A DNA stretch of 38,718 nucleotides from Burkholderiaceae bacterium (lineage in GTDB: Bacteria; Pseudomonadota; Gammaproteobacteria; Burkholderiales; Burkholderiaceae_C), in assembly GCA_024710165.1 (NCBI GenBank), contig JANJVG010000066.1:1-38718 (forward strand). Reading direction: 5' to 3'. Within the stretch, counting starts at the first letter, position 1. Each line of letters begins with the position of its first letter. Under the pieces are notes generated by a model that was given only the letters and a program-made list of their open reading frames with translations, was not told where the DNA came from and did not search any database. Position numbers and translations under genes: made by a program. This document shows positions 8,401-16,403 of this stretch, piece by piece.

Positions 8401-9258
8401 TCAACTCCGGGCAGCAGGCCACAAAACCCACATGCAGGCACCGACCCATACTGCAACCGTTGCAAGCAATGGTCCGTCGGACAGCAGAGCATCGGTTGGT
8501 GACTCGCCACCCTCCAGTTTCTCGACAACGTACCAATAGCGAAACAAACCAAATAGCACAACCGGCACGGTGATGACCAGGTCCGGCTGCGCAGACATAA
8601 CAAACATGCTGTAAAAAACCAACGCCCCTGTGGCGGCCATTTCGGCATAGCGGTCCACCAGCGCCACGGTGTAGCGCTCCAGCACATCGCGACCCTCGCT
8701 GCCACGCTGGCCCAGTTCCTGCCGCCGCTTGATCGCGGCCAGGTACAGGGCCAGACACAATGTAGTCACGAACATCCATGACGACACCGGTACAGCCAGC
8801 GACTGTGCGCCCGCATAGACCCGCAGCACGAATCCGAAAGCAACGGTGAAAATGTCCAACACAGGCTGGTTCTTGAGCACAAAGCTATAGGCCAGATTCA
8901 AAGCGACATAGCCGGAAATCACCAACACCACGGCAGGTTGAACAAACCACCCCCATATCAGCAGGCAATACAGCGTCGCCAACAGGCCTAAAGCAGCAGG
9001 AATGGAAACCACTCCGGCCGCCAGCGGGCGCGTCCTGGATTTCTTCGGATGACGCCGATCACGCTCAATGTCCTTGATGTCATTCACGATGTAGACCGCG
9101 GACGACGCCACACAGAACAACACCATCGCCAACAAGGCCTGCTGCACGGCATACCTGTCAACGAACGCCCCGGCAAACACCAGTGGCGCCAGCACAAAGC
9201 TGTTCTTTACCCATTGCCGTGGCCTCATGAGCCTCAAAAGGCCCAGTAAGCGGTCCAT
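8401..9258 (-). CDS. UbiA family decaprenyl-phosphate phosphoribosyltransferase-like protein
   Basis: A 285-residue prenyltransferase-fold membrane protein. The opening LMRPRQWVKNSFVLAPL is distinctive for the Rv3806c (DPPR synthase) subgroup rather than for ubiquinone or heme prenyltransferases. The first Asp-rich motif NDIKDIERD lies at residues 59-67, followed by KKSRTRPLAAG. The second polar motif is AAIKRRQEL. The predicted reaction is transfer of 5-phosphoribose from PRPP to polyprenyl phosphate. The ATG at 9258 (TGAGG just upstream) is preferred; ATG at 9288 is possible. It is divergent from gtrA with only 69 bases between. Confidence 0.88.
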   Translation of the reverse strand: MDRLLGLLRLMRPRQWVKNSFVLAPLVFAGAFVDRYAVQQALLAMVLFCVASSAVYIVNDIKDIERDRRHPKKSRTRPLAAGVVSIPAALGLLATLYCLLIWGWFVQPAVVLVISGYVALNLAYSFVLKNQPVLDIFTVAFGFVLRVYAGAQSLAVPVSSWMFVTTLCLALYLAAIKRRQELGQRGSEGRDVLERYTVALVDRYAEMAATGALVFYSMFVMSAQPDLVITVPVVLFGLFRYWYVVEKLEGGESPTDALLSDGPLLATVAVWVGACMWVLWPAARS

Positions 9259-9327
9259 GGGCCTCAGAGGTAACTGGGTATCATGCATGCCATTGATGCG
9301 TAGGCAATAAATCCCCGATTCTGCACC
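9259..9327. promoter_or_regulatory. Short divergent promoter region between the ubiA-like and gtrA-like genes
   Basis: The 69 bases separate two divergent transcription units of the predicted arabinose-donor pathway, so at least one promoter in each direction should lie here or in the flanking coding ends. I see no convincing consensus sigma-70 boxes. If the UbiA start is at 9288 the gap shrinks to 39 bases. Confidence 0.4.
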
Positions 9328-9729
9328 ATGAAAATTATGTTGCTCTATGCATTGCTGGCCGCCGTAGCCACGGGTGCCAACATCGGTGCGCAAGATGTCT
9401 TTTTGCGGTTATACGACGGACCACTCTCTGTCGTGGCCTCCGTGATCAGCGGCACGGTCGTGGGGCTGGTGGTCAAGTACTTACTCGACAAACGGTACAT
9501 ATTCCACTTTCAGGCACGCGATGCAGCACATGACGGCGCAACCTTTGCTGTATATGCAGCGATGGGGCTCCTGACCACGCTGATTTTCTGGTGCTTTGAA
9601 TTCGGTTTTCACGCCCTTTTCGATGGTTCCCGCGCAATGCGGTACTGGGGCGGCGCCATCGGCTTGGCCATCGGGTACACAACCAAATACCACCTAGACA
9701 AGCGTTACGTCTTCAAGGTGGCGCGATGA
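9328..9729 (+). CDS. GtrA family membrane protein (Rv3789-like)
   Basis: 133 residues and four hydrophobic helices. GtrA features are present: a polar KYLLDKRYIF after helix 2 and its repeat KYHLDKRYVFK at the C terminus. GtrA proteins are proposed flippases or accessory proteins for polyprenyl-linked sugars. Position directly before dprE1 and dprE2 mirrors the mycobacterial order Rv3789-Rv3790-Rv3791, where Rv3789 is the GtrA-type protein linked to decaprenyl-phosphoryl-arabinose. The stop overlaps the dprE1 start (ATGA at 9726-9729), so the two are translationally coupled. Confidence 0.85.
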   Translation: MKIMLLYALLAAVATGANIGAQDVFLRLYDGPLSVVASVISGTVVGLVVKYLLDKRYIFHFQARDAAHDGATFAVYAAMGLLTTLIFWCFEFGFHALFDGSRAMRYWGGAIGLAIGYTTKYHLDKRYVFKVAR

Positions 9730-11024
9730 AGCCCGTGCATTCCTGGGGACGGTTGAGCGCCGATCCGCATGAACTGATTGCGCTGCATGATCCATCTCAT
9801 ATATCCGAGGCCATGCAGACACATGCCCCAGGCGTTGCCCATGGCAATGGGCGCAGCTATGGGGACGTTTGTCTCAATTCCGGCGGGGTGCTCTGGCACA
9901 CGATCAGCATGGATCACTTCGTCAGCTGGAACCCTGACACCGGCACGCTGGTCTGTGAATCGGGGATCTTGCTGCAAGACATCCAGCGGACATTCGTGCC
10001 TCAAGGGTGGATGCTACCCGTGACGCCCGGCACCCAGCTCATTACCGTGGGCGGCGCCATCGCCAATGATGTGCATGGCAAGAATCACCACGCCATGGGC
10101 AGCTTTGGCGACCATGTTCGGCGACTGTGGCTTGTACGCAGCGATGGCCAGATCATCGAATGCGGCCCGGACCAATATCCGGACTGGTTCGCGGCCACTG
10201 TCGCAGGGATGGGCCTGACAGGTGTGATAGCACGGGCCGAACTGCAATTGCGCCGCTTATCCGGCCCCTGGCTGGACACCGAAACCGTTCCATTCCGTGG
10301 GCTGGACGATTTTTTTGCATTAGCCGATGGCAGTGAGGCGGAATGGGAACACACGGTAGCCTGGATCAACTGCCTGGCTGGAGCATCCGCGCGCGGCATC
10401 TTCATGCGCGCCAATCCTTCAACGGCCACCTGCGGGCCATCACCCCAAACCAGCAACCGACGCATACCCGTAACGCCTCCCGTATCCCTGATCAACCCGT
10501 TGACCCTCAGACCATTCAATGCGGCCTACTATCAACTCAACCGCTGGCGAGCGGGCCGCGCACTGGCACATTACGAGCCATTTTTATACCCATTGGACCG
10601 TTTGCTGGAATGGAACCGTATCTATGGCCCCAAAGGGTTCTACCAATACCAATGCGTAGTGCCCCACAACGCAGGTCCAGAGGCAATCCGTGCCATGCTG
10701 CGCGAAATTGCCCGCAGCGGGGAAGGGTCGTTCCTTGCGGTGCTCAAGACATTTGGCGATCGGCCTGGACCGGGAATGCTCAGCTTTCCCAGGGCGGGGG
10801 CTACCTTGGCATTGGACTTTCCCAACCGCAAAGAGCGCACACTGCGCCTGCTGGAACGCCTTGACGCCATTACGGCAGAGGCTGGCGGAGCACTCTATTT
10901 GGCCAAGGATGCCCGCATGCCTCGCAGCGTGTTTGAGACTGGCTACCCGCGTCTTGGCGAATTTCTGCCTTTTCGCGACCCCGGCGTCAGTTCATCCATG
11001 TCACGCCGTCTTCTAGGGAGCTGA
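9726..11024 (+). CDS. dprE1: DprE1-like FAD oxidase (polyprenylphosphoryl-ribose 2'-oxidase)
   Basis: 432 residues of the VAO/FAD-linked oxidase family. The FAD-binding segment TVGGAIANDVHGKNHH (107-122) is almost identical to the mycobacterial DprE1 segment, with H117 equivalent to H132. GNGRSYGD (41-48) and LYLAKD with K394 (equivalent to catalytic K418) are also conserved. It should oxidise the 2'-hydroxyl of polyprenylphosphoryl-ribose; DprE2 then reduces the ketone to the arabino form. The position of the benzothiazinone target Cys387 is alanine here (A362 in ATLALDFP). The start overlaps the gtrA stop. Confidence 0.92.
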   Translation: MKPVHSWGRLSADPHELIALHDPSHISEAMQTHAPGVAHGNGRSYGDVCLNSGGVLWHTISMDHFVSWNPDTGTLVCESGILLQDIQRTFVPQGWMLPVTPGTQLITVGGAIANDVHGKNHHAMGSFGDHVRRLWLVRSDGQIIECGPDQYPDWFAATVAGMGLTGVIARAELQLRRLSGPWLDTETVPFRGLDDFFALADGSEAEWEHTVAWINCLAGASARGIFMRANPSTATCGPSPQTSNRRIPVTPPVSLINPLTLRPFNAAYYQLNRWRAGRALAHYEPFLYPLDRLLEWNRIYGPKGFYQYQCVVPHNAGPEAIRAMLREIARSGEGSFLAVLKTFGDRPGPGMLSFPRAGATLALDFPNRKERTLRLLERLDAITAEAGGALYLAKDARMPRSVFETGYPRLGEFLPFRDPGVSSSMSRRLLGS

Positions 11025-11030
11025 GTTGAA

Positions 11031-11807
11031 GTGAATTACCTGGCACCAGCGCCGCAGCCGAGGCGACGCATTGTCGTCATAGGGGCCACCTCCGCCATCG
11101 CCGAACACTGCGTCCGCCTGTGGCTGCAGGCCGGCCCAGCGGATATGGTGCTGATAGGGCGCAACGAAACCAAGCTGCACCGCGTCGCTGCTGATCTGGC
11201 AGTGCGCTCGCCAGCTTCAGGCATCGAATGCATCGCCATGAATTTTCTGGACGAATCAGCCATCTACGACACAGTTGCCGCAACCTGTGCACCCCATGCT
11301 CCCGATCTCGTTCTGATTGCCCATGGCTCACTCCCTGACCAAGCTGAATGCCAAAGCGATTTGACCTTTTGCCGGGACGCCCTCGAAATCAACGGCGTGT
11401 CGCCCGTCCTGTTTGCCGAAGCCTTCGTGACGCACCTGCAATCCGCCGGAGGAATCATCGTCGTCGTTGGCTCCGTAGCGGGTGACCGAGGCCGACAATC
11501 CAACTATGTCTACGGTGCAGCCAAAGGTTTGGTCACGCGCTACGTGCAAGGGCTGCAGCACCGCCTGGCTCTGAACGGCAGCGCCTTGAAAGTGATTCTG
11601 GTCAAACCAGGGCCTACGGCCACTCCCATGACCGCACATCTGACCGCGCAGGGGCAAGCCATGGCTCACGTGGAAGACGTTGCCCAGGCCATCGTCAACG
11701 GAGCGGCCAAAGCCAAACCGGTGATTTATGCGCCCGGCAAATGGTGGCTCATCATGATGGTTGTGCGCCATCTGCCCAGGTTCATACTCCATCGCCTGAG
11801 CCTGTAA
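11031..11807 (+). CDS. dprE2: DprE2-like short-chain dehydrogenase
   Basis: 258 residues, GTG start six bases after the dprE1 stop. The nucleotide-binding motif GATSAIA is at 18-24 and the catalytic triad is S148, Y161 and K165. The C-terminal hydrophobic stretch PGKWWLIMMVVRHLPRFIL resembles the membrane-associating tail of DprE2. The predicted reaction is NADH-dependent reduction of the 2'-keto intermediate to polyprenylphosphoryl-D-arabinose. The identity is supported by adjacency to dprE1, since the SDR fold alone would not be specific. Confidence 0.9.
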   Translation: MNYLAPAPQPRRRIVVIGATSAIAEHCVRLWLQAGPADMVLIGRNETKLHRVAADLAVRSPASGIECIAMNFLDESAIYDTVAATCAPHAPDLVLIAHGSLPDQAECQSDLTFCRDALEINGVSPVLFAEAFVTHLQSAGGIIVVVGSVAGDRGRQSNYVYGAAKGLVTRYVQGLQHRLALNGSALKVILVKPGPTATPMTAHLTAQGQAMAHVEDVAQAIVNGAAKAKPVIYAPGKWWLIMMVVRHLPRFILHRLSL

Positions 11808-11872
11808 ACACAGCGAGCACACAATCCATAGCAGCCCACCTATACTGCGCCAATTTAAAAAAAGAGGAACGC

Positions 11873-12655
11873 ATGAAGGCCGTCATTCTCGCCGGAGGCA
11901 AGGGCACTCGGTTATCCGAGGAAACCGCTGCAAAGCCAAAGCCCATGGTGGAAATCGGCGGCATGCCCATCCTTTGGCACATCATGAAAGGCTACGCGGC
12001 CCATGGCGTACACGAATTCATCGTCTGCTTGGGATACAAGGGTTACCAGATCAAGGAATGGTTCGTCAACCACCGCCTGCATCTTGCCGACATCACGGTC
12101 GACCTGCGCAGCGGCGATATCGAAGTGCATCGACAGGTGGGTGAGCCTTGGCGCGTCACCTTGGTCGAGACCGGCGAGGACAGCCTCACAGCGACGCGTA
12201 TTCGCCGCATTGCCCCTTACCTTGACGATCAGGATTTTTGCCTGACCTATGGCGACGGCGTCTCCGATGTCAACATCACTGAGCTCGTGGCATTTCATCG
12301 CGCCCAAGGGCGCGAAGCCACTGTCACCGTGGTGCAACCACCCGGTCGATTTGGCTCGGTCGACCTCGATGGTCCCAGCGCGCGTGGCTTTGTGGAAAAA
12401 CCCGTGGGCGATGGTGGATGGATCAATGCCGGTTTCTTCGTCGTCTCTCCCAAGTCCTTGCGGCGCATCCCGGACGTGGACTGCATGTGGGAGGCGCAGC
12501 CGATCGATTCCCTCACCCGCGATGGCCAACTCTCCGCCTATCGTCACACTGGTTTCTGGCAGCCCATGGACACCTTGCGTGACAAAAACCGGCTCGAAGA
12601 GCTCTGGGCCAGTGGCAACGCGCCCTGGAACGTCTGGAATTTGCCTACAACATGA
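11873..12655 (+). CDS. rfbF: Glucose-1-phosphate cytidylyltransferase
   Basis: 260 residues; converts glucose-1-phosphate and CTP to CDP-glucose. The N-terminal nucleotidyltransferase motif AGGKGTRLSEETAAKPKPMV is followed by GDGVSD and FVEKPVGDGGWINAGFFV. VMEAQPI-like CMWEAQPIDSL and GFWQPMDTLRDK mark the RfbF/DdhA/AscA group rather than UTP- or dTTP-using relatives. The ATG has AAAGAGGAAC upstream, a good Shine-Dalgarno. The stop overlaps the rfbG start. This gene opens a run of nine coupled or closely spaced genes. Confidence 0.94.
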   Translation: MKAVILAGGKGTRLSEETAAKPKPMVEIGGMPILWHIMKGYAAHGVHEFIVCLGYKGYQIKEWFVNHRLHLADITVDLRSGDIEVHRQVGEPWRVTLVETGEDSLTATRIRRIAPYLDDQDFCLTYGDGVSDVNITELVAFHRAQGREATVTVVQPPGRFGSVDLDGPSARGFVEKPVGDGGWINAGFFVVSPKSLRRIPDVDCMWEAQPIDSLTRDGQLSAYRHTGFWQPMDTLRDKNRLEELWASGNAPWNVWNLPTT

Positions 12656-13779
12656 CAGAGGCCAGCACTTCCTCCCGCATCCCACAGGAATGGAATCCCA
12701 ATTTCTGGCGTGGCCGCCGCGTGCTATTGACAGGGCATACCGGTTTCAAGGGCGCCTGGCTGGCGGGCTGGTTGTGCCGTTTGGGCGCTGAGGTCACAGG
12801 CTTCAGTCTGCCGGCACCCGCCCGTGAATCGCCGGCCTGGCAAGCCATCGGCCCCAGTCTGTGCGCTTCAGGCTTGCAGGATTTGCGCGGAGACATCCGC
12901 AATCCGCAGGCGCTGGACCAGGCCGTTGCGCAGGCTCAGGCCGACGTGGTTCTGCATCTGGCCGCCCAGGCGCTTGTGCTTGATTCGTATGCAGCGCCTG
13001 AAATCACCTGGGACACCAATGTCATGGGTTCGCTGCATCTGCTACAAGCGCTGGCGCGGCACAAGCACCCGGCCACCTTCATCGGTATCACCAGCGACAA
13101 ATGCTACGAGAACCAAGAGTGGGTGTGGGGCTACCGCGAAACGGACGCTCTGGGAGGCCATGACCCCTATTCGTCCAGCAAGGCGGCCATGGAAATATTG
13201 CTGGCGAGTTGGCGACGCTCCTTTGGCGCAGCCGCCAACATTCGCGTGGCGAGCGCCCGTGCGGGCAACGTCATTGGCGGTGGCGATGGCGCGGCCAACC
13301 GCATCGTGCCCGACCTGCTGCACGCCTTCACCCAACGATCACCGGCCATCGTGCGCAGGCCCCATTCCGTGCGCCCCTATCAGCATGTGCTGGAACCCCT
13401 GGCGGGGTATTTGCGCCTGGCGCAATGCGTGCACGAGCATGGCCACCGGTTTGAGCAAGCGTACAACTTTGGCCCTGCCGCGGGCGATGAGCGATCCACC
13501 CAATGGTTAGCCCAAACCACCGCTGCCTGCTGGGGACCAGACGCCCGGTTGCAGTATGCAAGCACGTCACAACCACACGAAGCCGGCCTCCTGATGCTCG
13601 ACAGCGCCAAGGCGCGCCAGGAACTAGGCTGGCTGCCCTGCTGGAGCGCGCACGAAGCCATCCATGCCAGCGTCGACTGGCACCGCGCCTGGCTGCAGAG
13701 CCCACAGCACGCTATCGCCGAAACGTTCCGGCAGATTGACAACCATGTATCTGCAGGCCGGTACACCCCCAGACCCTGA
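12652..13779 (+). CDS. rfbG: CDP-glucose 4,6-dehydratase
   Basis: 375 residues of the extended SDR family. TGHTGFKGAWL begins the NAD-binding site (GHTGFKG at 28-34), TSDKCY (147-152) and Y173/K177 form the active site, and ETDALGGHDPYSSSKAA is diagnostic for RfbG. It makes CDP-4-keto-6-deoxyglucose, the branch point for 3,6-dideoxyhexoses. The ATG overlaps the rfbF stop by four bases. Confidence 0.95.
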   Translation: MTEASTSSRIPQEWNPNFWRGRRVLLTGHTGFKGAWLAGWLCRLGAEVTGFSLPAPARESPAWQAIGPSLCASGLQDLRGDIRNPQALDQAVAQAQADVVLHLAAQALVLDSYAAPEITWDTNVMGSLHLLQALARHKHPATFIGITSDKCYENQEWVWGYRETDALGGHDPYSSSKAAMEILLASWRRSFGAAANIRVASARAGNVIGGGDGAANRIVPDLLHAFTQRSPAIVRRPHSVRPYQHVLEPLAGYLRLAQCVHEHGHRFEQAYNFGPAAGDERSTQWLAQTTAACWGPDARLQYASTSQPHEAGLLMLDSAKARQELGWLPCWSAHEAIHASVDWHRAWLQSPQHAIAETFRQIDNHVSAGRYTPRP

Positions 13780-13800
13780 CAGCACCCAAACACACCCAAA

Positions 13801-15366
13801 ATGTCACTCGCAAGCGGACTCTCCGAAACCCACCAACTCCGCCCCTCCACCCCTTGCCGCGCTACGCACCAGGATGGGCGCGAGTGGGTGGTATGCCAAC
13901 AAGTGGGCGAGCACGTCCTTGGATTTGCCTTTCCGGCCACGCAGCCCTTGGGCAGCAACGACGCCGAACAAGGCATCGCGCGCATGGAAGCCGCCCCGGC
14001 CAGCGCGCTGACCCTCGGCGCCCCCCTGTCCTGGCCGGAGTCGGACCCCCTTTTACGCGCACTCACCCGCCAGCGCGCGCGCGAGCATGCCGCGCTGGCC
14101 TCGCAGGCCCGTGCTCCTTTTGTGCCGGGCCAAAGCAAGATACCGCCCTCAGGCAAAGTGGTCGGAGAGCCCGAGGTGGAAAACCTCATCGAAGCCAGTC
14201 TCGACCTTTGGCTGACTGCTGGCCGATTTTCTGACCAGTTTGAAGCCGCCATCGCCCGCACCTTTGGCGCCACGCGCGCCATCGCTGTCAACTCAGGCTC
14301 ATCGGCCAACCTCGTCGCGCTGTCCACGCTGACCTCGCCGCAACTCGGCACGCGCGCGCTGCAGCCGGGCGACGAAGTGATCACGGCGGCCGCCGGTTTC
14401 CCGACCACGGTCAATCCCATTTTGCAGAACGGGCTGGTGCCCGTGTTCGTGGACTCGGACCTCGCCACCGGGAACATCGACCCGGCGCTGATCGAGGTGG
14501 CCATTTCGCCACGCACGAAGGCCATCATGGCGGCCCACACGCTGGGCAATCCCATGGACATGCGCGAAATCATGCGCATCGCCCGCAAGCATGGCCTGTG
14601 GGTGGTCGAAGACTGCTGCGACGCCTTCGGCTCCACACTGGACGGGCAACTGTGCGGCACTTTCGGCGACATCGGCACGCTGTCGTTCTACCCCGCGCAC
14701 CACATCACCATGGGCGAAGGCGGCGCCGTCTTCAGCCGCGACCCGCTGCTCATGAAGATCGCCGAATCGTTCCGCGACTGGGGCCGCGACTGCTACTGCC
14801 CGCCCGGCAAAGACAACACCTGCGGCAAACGCTTTTGCTGGAAGCTGGGCCAACTGCCCGAAGGCTACGACCACAAATACACCTACAGCCACGCCGGCTA
14901 CAACCTCAAAATCACCGACATGCAGGCGGCCGTGGGCCTGGCCCAGCTCCAGCGGCTCGACGGCTTCATTGAAGCGCGCAAGCACAACCATGCCGCATTG
15001 GCGCAGGCGCTGCGGGCACATGGCGCCGACCAGCACCTGCTGCTGCCCGAAGTGCTGCCCGGTGCCGACCCCTCCTGGTTCGGCTTCCTGATGGTGCTCA
15101 AGCCCAACGCCCCCTGCACCCGCAACGCCCTCACGGCCTATCTGGAGCAACAAGGCATAGGCACCCGCCTGCTGTTTGCGGGCAACCTGACGCGCCAGCC
15201 CTACTTTGCAACGCAACGCCACCGCGTGGCCAGCGCCTTGACGCAGGCGGACATCCTCATGGAGCAGGCCTTCTGGATCGGCATCTGGCCGGGCATCGAC
15301 AGCGCGCAGATCGACTACATGGCGCGCACCACCGCTGCCTACCTGGGCACGGCCTGGAACGACTGA
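13801..15366 (+). CDS. rfbH: CDP-4-keto-6-deoxyglucose 3-dehydrase (E1)
   Basis: A PMP and [2Fe-2S] enzyme that removes the 3-hydroxyl of CDP-4-keto-6-deoxyglucose. The aminotransferase lysine is replaced by histidine (FYPAHHITMGEGG), a hallmark of E1. The cluster cysteines fit the C-x57-C-x-C-x7-C pattern exactly at C273, C331, C333 and C341. The open frame gives 521 residues against about 437 for the family. Homology starts near residue 85, so the true start may be the ATG at 13984 (460 residues); neither start has a strong Shine-Dalgarno. The E3 reductase partner is not in the window. Confidence 0.93.
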   Translation: MSLASGLSETHQLRPSTPCRATHQDGREWVVCQQVGEHVLGFAFPATQPLGSNDAEQGIARMEAAPASALTLGAPLSWPESDPLLRALTRQRAREHAALASQARAPFVPGQSKIPPSGKVVGEPEVENLIEASLDLWLTAGRFSDQFEAAIARTFGATRAIAVNSGSSANLVALSTLTSPQLGTRALQPGDEVITAAAGFPTTVNPILQNGLVPVFVDSDLATGNIDPALIEVAISPRTKAIMAAHTLGNPMDMREIMRIARKHGLWVVEDCCDAFGSTLDGQLCGTFGDIGTLSFYPAHHITMGEGGAVFSRDPLLMKIAESFRDWGRDCYCPPGKDNTCGKRFCWKLGQLPEGYDHKYTYSHAGYNLKITDMQAAVGLAQLQRLDGFIEARKHNHAALAQALRAHGADQHLLLPEVLPGADPSWFGFLMVLKPNAPCTRNALTAYLEQQGIGTRLLFAGNLTRQPYFATQRHRVASALTQADILMEQAFWIGIWPGIDSAQIDYMARTTAAYLGTAWND

Positions 15367-16403
15367 TGGCGACTGGCAATCTGCTCGACCACGCCCTGGA
15401 CGCCACCCCCGCCGCACGCTGGGCCGGGCTGCAGGGCGCGCGCCTGCTCATCACCGGGGCCACCGGTTTTTTTGGCCAGTGGCTCCAACTGGCCCTGCAG
15501 CGCCTGCGCCAGCGCGGCATCGACCTCAGCGCGCAATGCGTCAGCCGCCAGCGCCAGCCCACCAGCGATCCGGGGCTCACCTGGCTGCACGGCGGCGTGG
15601 AAGACTTTGCCCAATTGCCCATCCATCCAGGCACCACCCATGTGCTGCACATGGCCGCCAGCTCCGACAGCCGCGACTACGCCGAAAACCCGCTGCAGGC
15701 CGCGCAGGTCATCCTGGACGGCACCCTCGGCGCGCTGGCCCTGGCCCGGCGCAGCGGCGCGCACCTGCACCTCGTCAGCAGCGGGGCGGTGTACGGAGCG
15801 CGGCGCTTGTCCATGGGGCCGACCCAGGAGGTGCACATCACCACCGGCGCCCCGCACCCGCTGGAACGCATGTCCGCCTATGGCAACGCCAAGCGCATGG
15901 CCGAAGCGCTGGTGGCCTGTGCCGGCGCGGACTATGGCATTTCACGGCCCTTTGCCTTCCTGGGGCCCGGGCTGCCACTCGATCAGCACTTTGCCGCGGG
16001 CAATTTCGTGCGCGATGCGGCCGCGGGCCAAAGCATCACCGTCCAGGGCGATGGCACGCCCGTCCGCTCCTACATGCACCCCGCCGACCTGGCTGCCTGG
16101 CTGCTGGCCCTGCTCGCCAGCCCCTTGCGGGGCCAGGCCGTCAACATCGGTTCCCCCCACCCCGTCAGCATTGCCGCATTGGCCGCAGAAATTGCCGACC
16201 AGGCCGGCAGCCCGCCCCCCCGGATACGGGGCCAGGCAGATGCAGGCGCCGACCCCTCCGCCTATTGGCCCGACACCACGCTGGCGCAAACCCACGGCCT
16301 GTGCCTTGCCATTGACCGGCACAGCGCGATTGCCGATATGCTGCGATGGGCACGCAGCCCCGCCACCACCCGCCCCCTGTCACCCCTTCCTGCCACACCA
16401 TGA
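15366..16403 (+). CDS. NAD-dependent epimerase/dehydratase (extended SDR)
   Basis: 345 residues. The Rossmann motif GATGFFG is at 31-37, SSG at 138-140 and the catalytic YGNAK at 172-176, with a C-terminal sugar-binding half (GDGTPVRSYMHPADLAAWLL). It starts at the rfbH stop (TGATG) and ends in an ATGA overlap with the next gene, so it is part of the same pathway. Plausible jobs are 4-keto reduction of the CDP-3,6-dideoxyhexose (abequose or paratose synthase type) or, given the next gene, reduction of an added acetyl branch as done by YerF. Sequence alone does not decide. Confidence 0.82.
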   Translation: MATGNLLDHALDATPAARWAGLQGARLLITGATGFFGQWLQLALQRLRQRGIDLSAQCVSRQRQPTSDPGLTWLHGGVEDFAQLPIHPGTTHVLHMAASSDSRDYAENPLQAAQVILDGTLGALALARRSGAHLHLVSSGAVYGARRLSMGPTQEVHITTGAPHPLERMSAYGNAKRMAEALVACAGADYGISRPFAFLGPGLPLDQHFAAGNFVRDAAAGQSITVQGDGTPVRSYMHPADLAAWLLALLASPLRGQAVNIGSPHPVSIAALAAEIADQAGSPPPRIRGQADAGADPSAYWPDTTLAQTHGLCLAIDRHSAIADMLRWARSPATTRPLSPLPATP

